Shown piece by piece: positions 12,916 through 14,581 of a stretch of 14,581 nt of DNA. Made by a program: the position numbers and the translations under genes. Positions within the stretch are counted from its first letter, which is position 1; every line of letters begins with the position of its first letter. The notes below the pieces were generated by a model, which was not told where the DNA came from, did not search any database, and worked only from the letters and a program-made list of their open reading frames with translations. The DNA is from JBBRFH01 sp038224615. GTDB lineage: Bacteria > Planctomycetota > Phycisphaerae > Tepidisphaerales > Tepidisphaeraceae. The stretch lies in NCBI GenBank assembly GCA_038224615.1, contig JBBRFH010000060.1:1-14581 (forward strand), in the 5' to 3' direction.

Positions 12916-14581
12916 TTACAGCGTCGCGACCGCGTAATAGCTCGTCCACGCGGAGAACTGCGTACCGGTCATGGTGACGTAGCCGTCCTGGGCGTCGTCG
13001 CCGGAGGTGTAGCCGTCGATGGCCCAGGGGTTGCGGACGACGACCGTGTACCCGCCGTTGCCGTCGTCGTCGATGCTGACGACGGTGTAGGCGTGTCCGC
13101 CGACCATCAGGCTGCCGGCCGGTTGCGCGCCGGTGCCGACGGTGACCGATTTGCCCGCCGCCAGTTCGCTCTTAAGCGTCGCCAGCACGCTATTGGCGTT
13201 GGTCGTCGTGTAGCCCCATGTGCTGGATTTGCCGAACGCCGTCGCGACTTCGGTCATGAAGCCGGCTTCGATCGAAGCATAGGTGTTTTTGCCGTAGCGG
13301 CAGAACGCCCACGCCTTTTCAAGCAGCGCGACCCAAGTCGATCCTTCGGCGCCGAACGCGCCATAAGCCAGTCGCTCGACCGAGTAGGACGGCAGGTCCG
13401 CGTCGAGCCGATAGAACAGTGTGTTGCCAGCCTTCTTTAGCTGCACCGCGTACGTGCCGTCACCGAGCGCGACGATCGACTGGCGGATCAGGTTCTGGTC
13501 CAGCGCCGCGAACGAGCCGAGTGTCGCCAGGAAATAGCAGTCACCGAGCTGACCCTGCGCGATGTCGTCCAGCGCCGGGCCGGCGCTGGAGAACAGCGGG
13601 CGGTTCTTGAAGTTGCGGTAGGTCGCGCCTTTCTTGAGCGTCGGGTCGGCGATCGCCTGGCCGCTGAGTTCCTTGGAGACCTTGTTCTGAAACGCGGCGA
13701 CGCGGTGTACCGCGCCGGCGTCGGTCTCGTCGGAGGATGCGTCGGTGAGCACTTCGGTGACGTTGGAGTCGATCCAGTAGACGTCGTTTCCGCTGCCGCC
13801 GATGACCGAGTCGGCAACGCCGCCGCCGAGTGCGATCAGCAGATCCGCGCCGTCGCCGCCGTCGAGGAGGTCGTTGCCCGCGCCGCCGTACAGCGAGTCG
13901 GCGCCGGCATTACCGTAGAGATGGTTGAGTCCCGCGCCGCCGTAGAGTTTGTCGTTGCCTCCTGCACCGTTGAGCGTATCGTTGCCGGTCTGGCCGTAGA
14001 TGATGATGTCGTCGCTGCTGGTGCCGGTGATGTTGTCGTTGCCGAGCGAGCCGTAGACGATTTCAAAGTCCGTCGCGATGTCATCGGCCTCGCCGGCGGT
14101 GCCGTCGTTGGCCGTGCCGTCGCCGAGCGTGAGGGTGACGGGCTGAAGCGCGGTGTGGTCGCCGTAGTCGAGCACGTCAATGCCGCCGCCGCCGATGAGG
14201 GTATCGTTGCCGAGGCCGCCGCGGATGGTGTCGTTGTCAGCGCCGCCGGTGATGACGTCGTTACCGAGTCCGCCGTTGAAGGCGTTATTGCCGTCGCCGC
14301 CGTCGATGACGTCGTTGCCGGCGTCTCCGACGAGGGTGTCGACGCCTGCACCAGAGAGGATCGAGTCGTCACCGAGGCCGCCGTTGAGCGAGTTGTTGCC
14401 CTCGCCGCCGTAAAGCGTGTCGTTGCCGGCGTCGCCTTGCAGGTAGTCGTTGCCGCCCGACCCGCTGAGCACGTCGTCGCCGGCGCTGCCGAGCAGCTTG
14501 TTATTGCCTCCGTTGCCGATCAGGGTGTCGTTGCCGATGTCGCCGACCATTACGTCAGCGGCGGCGCCGCCAGTGATGGAG
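12916..14581 (-). CDS. RTX-repeat protein with C-terminal calpain-type cysteine protease domain (5' end beyond window)
   Basis: About 554 residues are visible and the reading frame is open through the right edge, so the N-terminus is missing. Counting from the Met at 14550, residues 1 to ~262 are RTX-type calcium-binding repeats (GGxGNDxLxG), interrupted by a spacer at ~131-180. Residues ~320-544 form a calpain (peptidase C2) domain. Cys338 is in QGQLGDCYFLATLGSFA, an EKAWA segment lies at 411-415, His486 is in GGHAYTVVSID, and Asn507 is in VVRNPW. All three catalytic residues are present, so activity is plausible, probably calcium-dependent and extracellular. The repeats lie before the enzyme domain, unlike classical RTX toxins, whose C-terminal repeats and signal drive type I secretion. 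The missing N-terminus may hold a LEPR-XLL-type motif like the other secreted proteins here. The gene converges with panE. Confidence 0.88.
   Translation of the reverse strand, partial: SITGGAAADVMVGDIGNDTLIGNGGNNKLLGSAGDDVLSGSGGNDYLQGDAGNDTLYGGEGNNSLNGGLGDDSILSGAGVDTLVGDAGNDVIDGGDGNNAFNGGLGNDVITGGADNDTIRGGLGNDTLIGGGGIDVLDYGDHTALQPVTLTLGDGTANDGTAGEADDIATDFEIVYGSLGNDNITGTSSDDIIIYGQTGNDTLNGAGGNDKLYGGAGLNHLYGNAGADSLYGGAGNDLLDGGDGADLLIALGGGVADSVIGGSGNDVYWIDSNVTEVLTDASSDETDAGAVHRVAAFQNKVSKELSGQAIADPTLKKGATYRNFKNRPLFSSAGPALDDIAQGQLGDCYFLATLGSFAALDQNLIRQSIVALGDGTYAVQLKKAGNTLFYRLDADLPSYSVERLAYGAFGAEGSTWVALLEKAWAFCRYGKNTYASIEAGFMTEVATAFGKSSTWGYTTTNANSVLATLKSELAAGKSVTVGTGAQPAGSLMVGGHAYTVVSIDDDGNGGYTVVVRNPWAIDGYTSGDDAQDGYVTMTGTQFSAWTSYYAVATL
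13765..14581 (-). repeat. RTX nonapeptide repeat array (coding)
   Basis: The array encodes tandem glycine/aspartate-rich nonapeptides of the GGxGxDxLx type, such as GGAGNDLLDGGDGADLL and GGLGNDTLIGGGGIDVL, which bind calcium in parallel beta-rolls. A ~50-residue non-repeat insert (residues about 131-180 from the Met at 14550) divides it into two blocks. The array reaches the window edge and continues beyond. Confidence 0.9.

Noticed and set aside
13765..14581. CRISPR-like or other DNA-level repeat array
   Set aside because: The short repeating DNA pattern is explained by RTX nonapeptide codons. There are no uniform repeats and spacers.

Overview
The window looks like chromosomal DNA of a GC-rich planctomycete, most likely of the Phycisphaerae/Tepidisphaerales type. 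The main reasons are two secreted proteins with the planctomycete N-terminal motif of LEPR-XLL type (LEDRRMM and LEERRLM), SdrD-B-like tail modules, a small protein of the Plancto/Verrucomicrobia-restricted Minf_1886 type, an RTX-calpain fusion, and palindromic repeats of the GCACGGGCGTC and TGTGGGCA-NNN-TGCCCACA kind, which I recall as common between planctomycete genes. The phylum call is inference from these features; there is no rRNA or other phylogenetic marker in the window.

Layout. Positions 1-343 hold no gene, but contain a nested inverted repeat (52-250) and a terminator-like hairpin (284-315). Two minus-strand paralogues follow (344-2038 and 2938-4716). They share an N-terminal sorting motif and a glycoside-hydrolase-like catalytic domain with both glutamates, but carry unrelated duplicated C-terminal modules. 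About 0.9 kb of partly AT-rich non-coding DNA separates them. A stand-alone CheY-like receiver (5092-5523, minus) with its own promoter and intrinsic terminator comes next.

A plus-strand run of seven genes occupies 5642-10705: glutamate racemase (murI, TTG start), a HEAT-repeat lipoprotein, a zinc-dependent medium-chain dehydrogenase, a QueC-like protein whose ATP-binding P-loop is degenerate, bifunctional riboflavin kinase/FAD synthetase (ribF), a Minf_1886-type protein, and a 48-residue single-pass membrane protein that overlaps it by 4 bases. Two palindromic repeats punctuate this run, one just before the QueC-like start and one after the last gene.

The right part holds an unrecognised 110-residue protein (minus), riboflavin synthase (minus), a divergently transcribed ketopantoate reductase (plus), and a minus-strand secreted-type protein running off the right edge. 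That last protein has a long RTX repeat domain followed by a calpain-type cysteine protease domain with Cys, His and Asn all present.

Functionally the centre is housekeeping: cell-wall D-glutamate, flavin cofactors and pantothenate. The flanks are export-type enzymes (two predicted glycosidases and a calpain-like protease). The least ordinary items are the P-loop-less QueC homologue, the RTX-calpain domain order, the tail-swapped paralogue pair and the nested palindromes.
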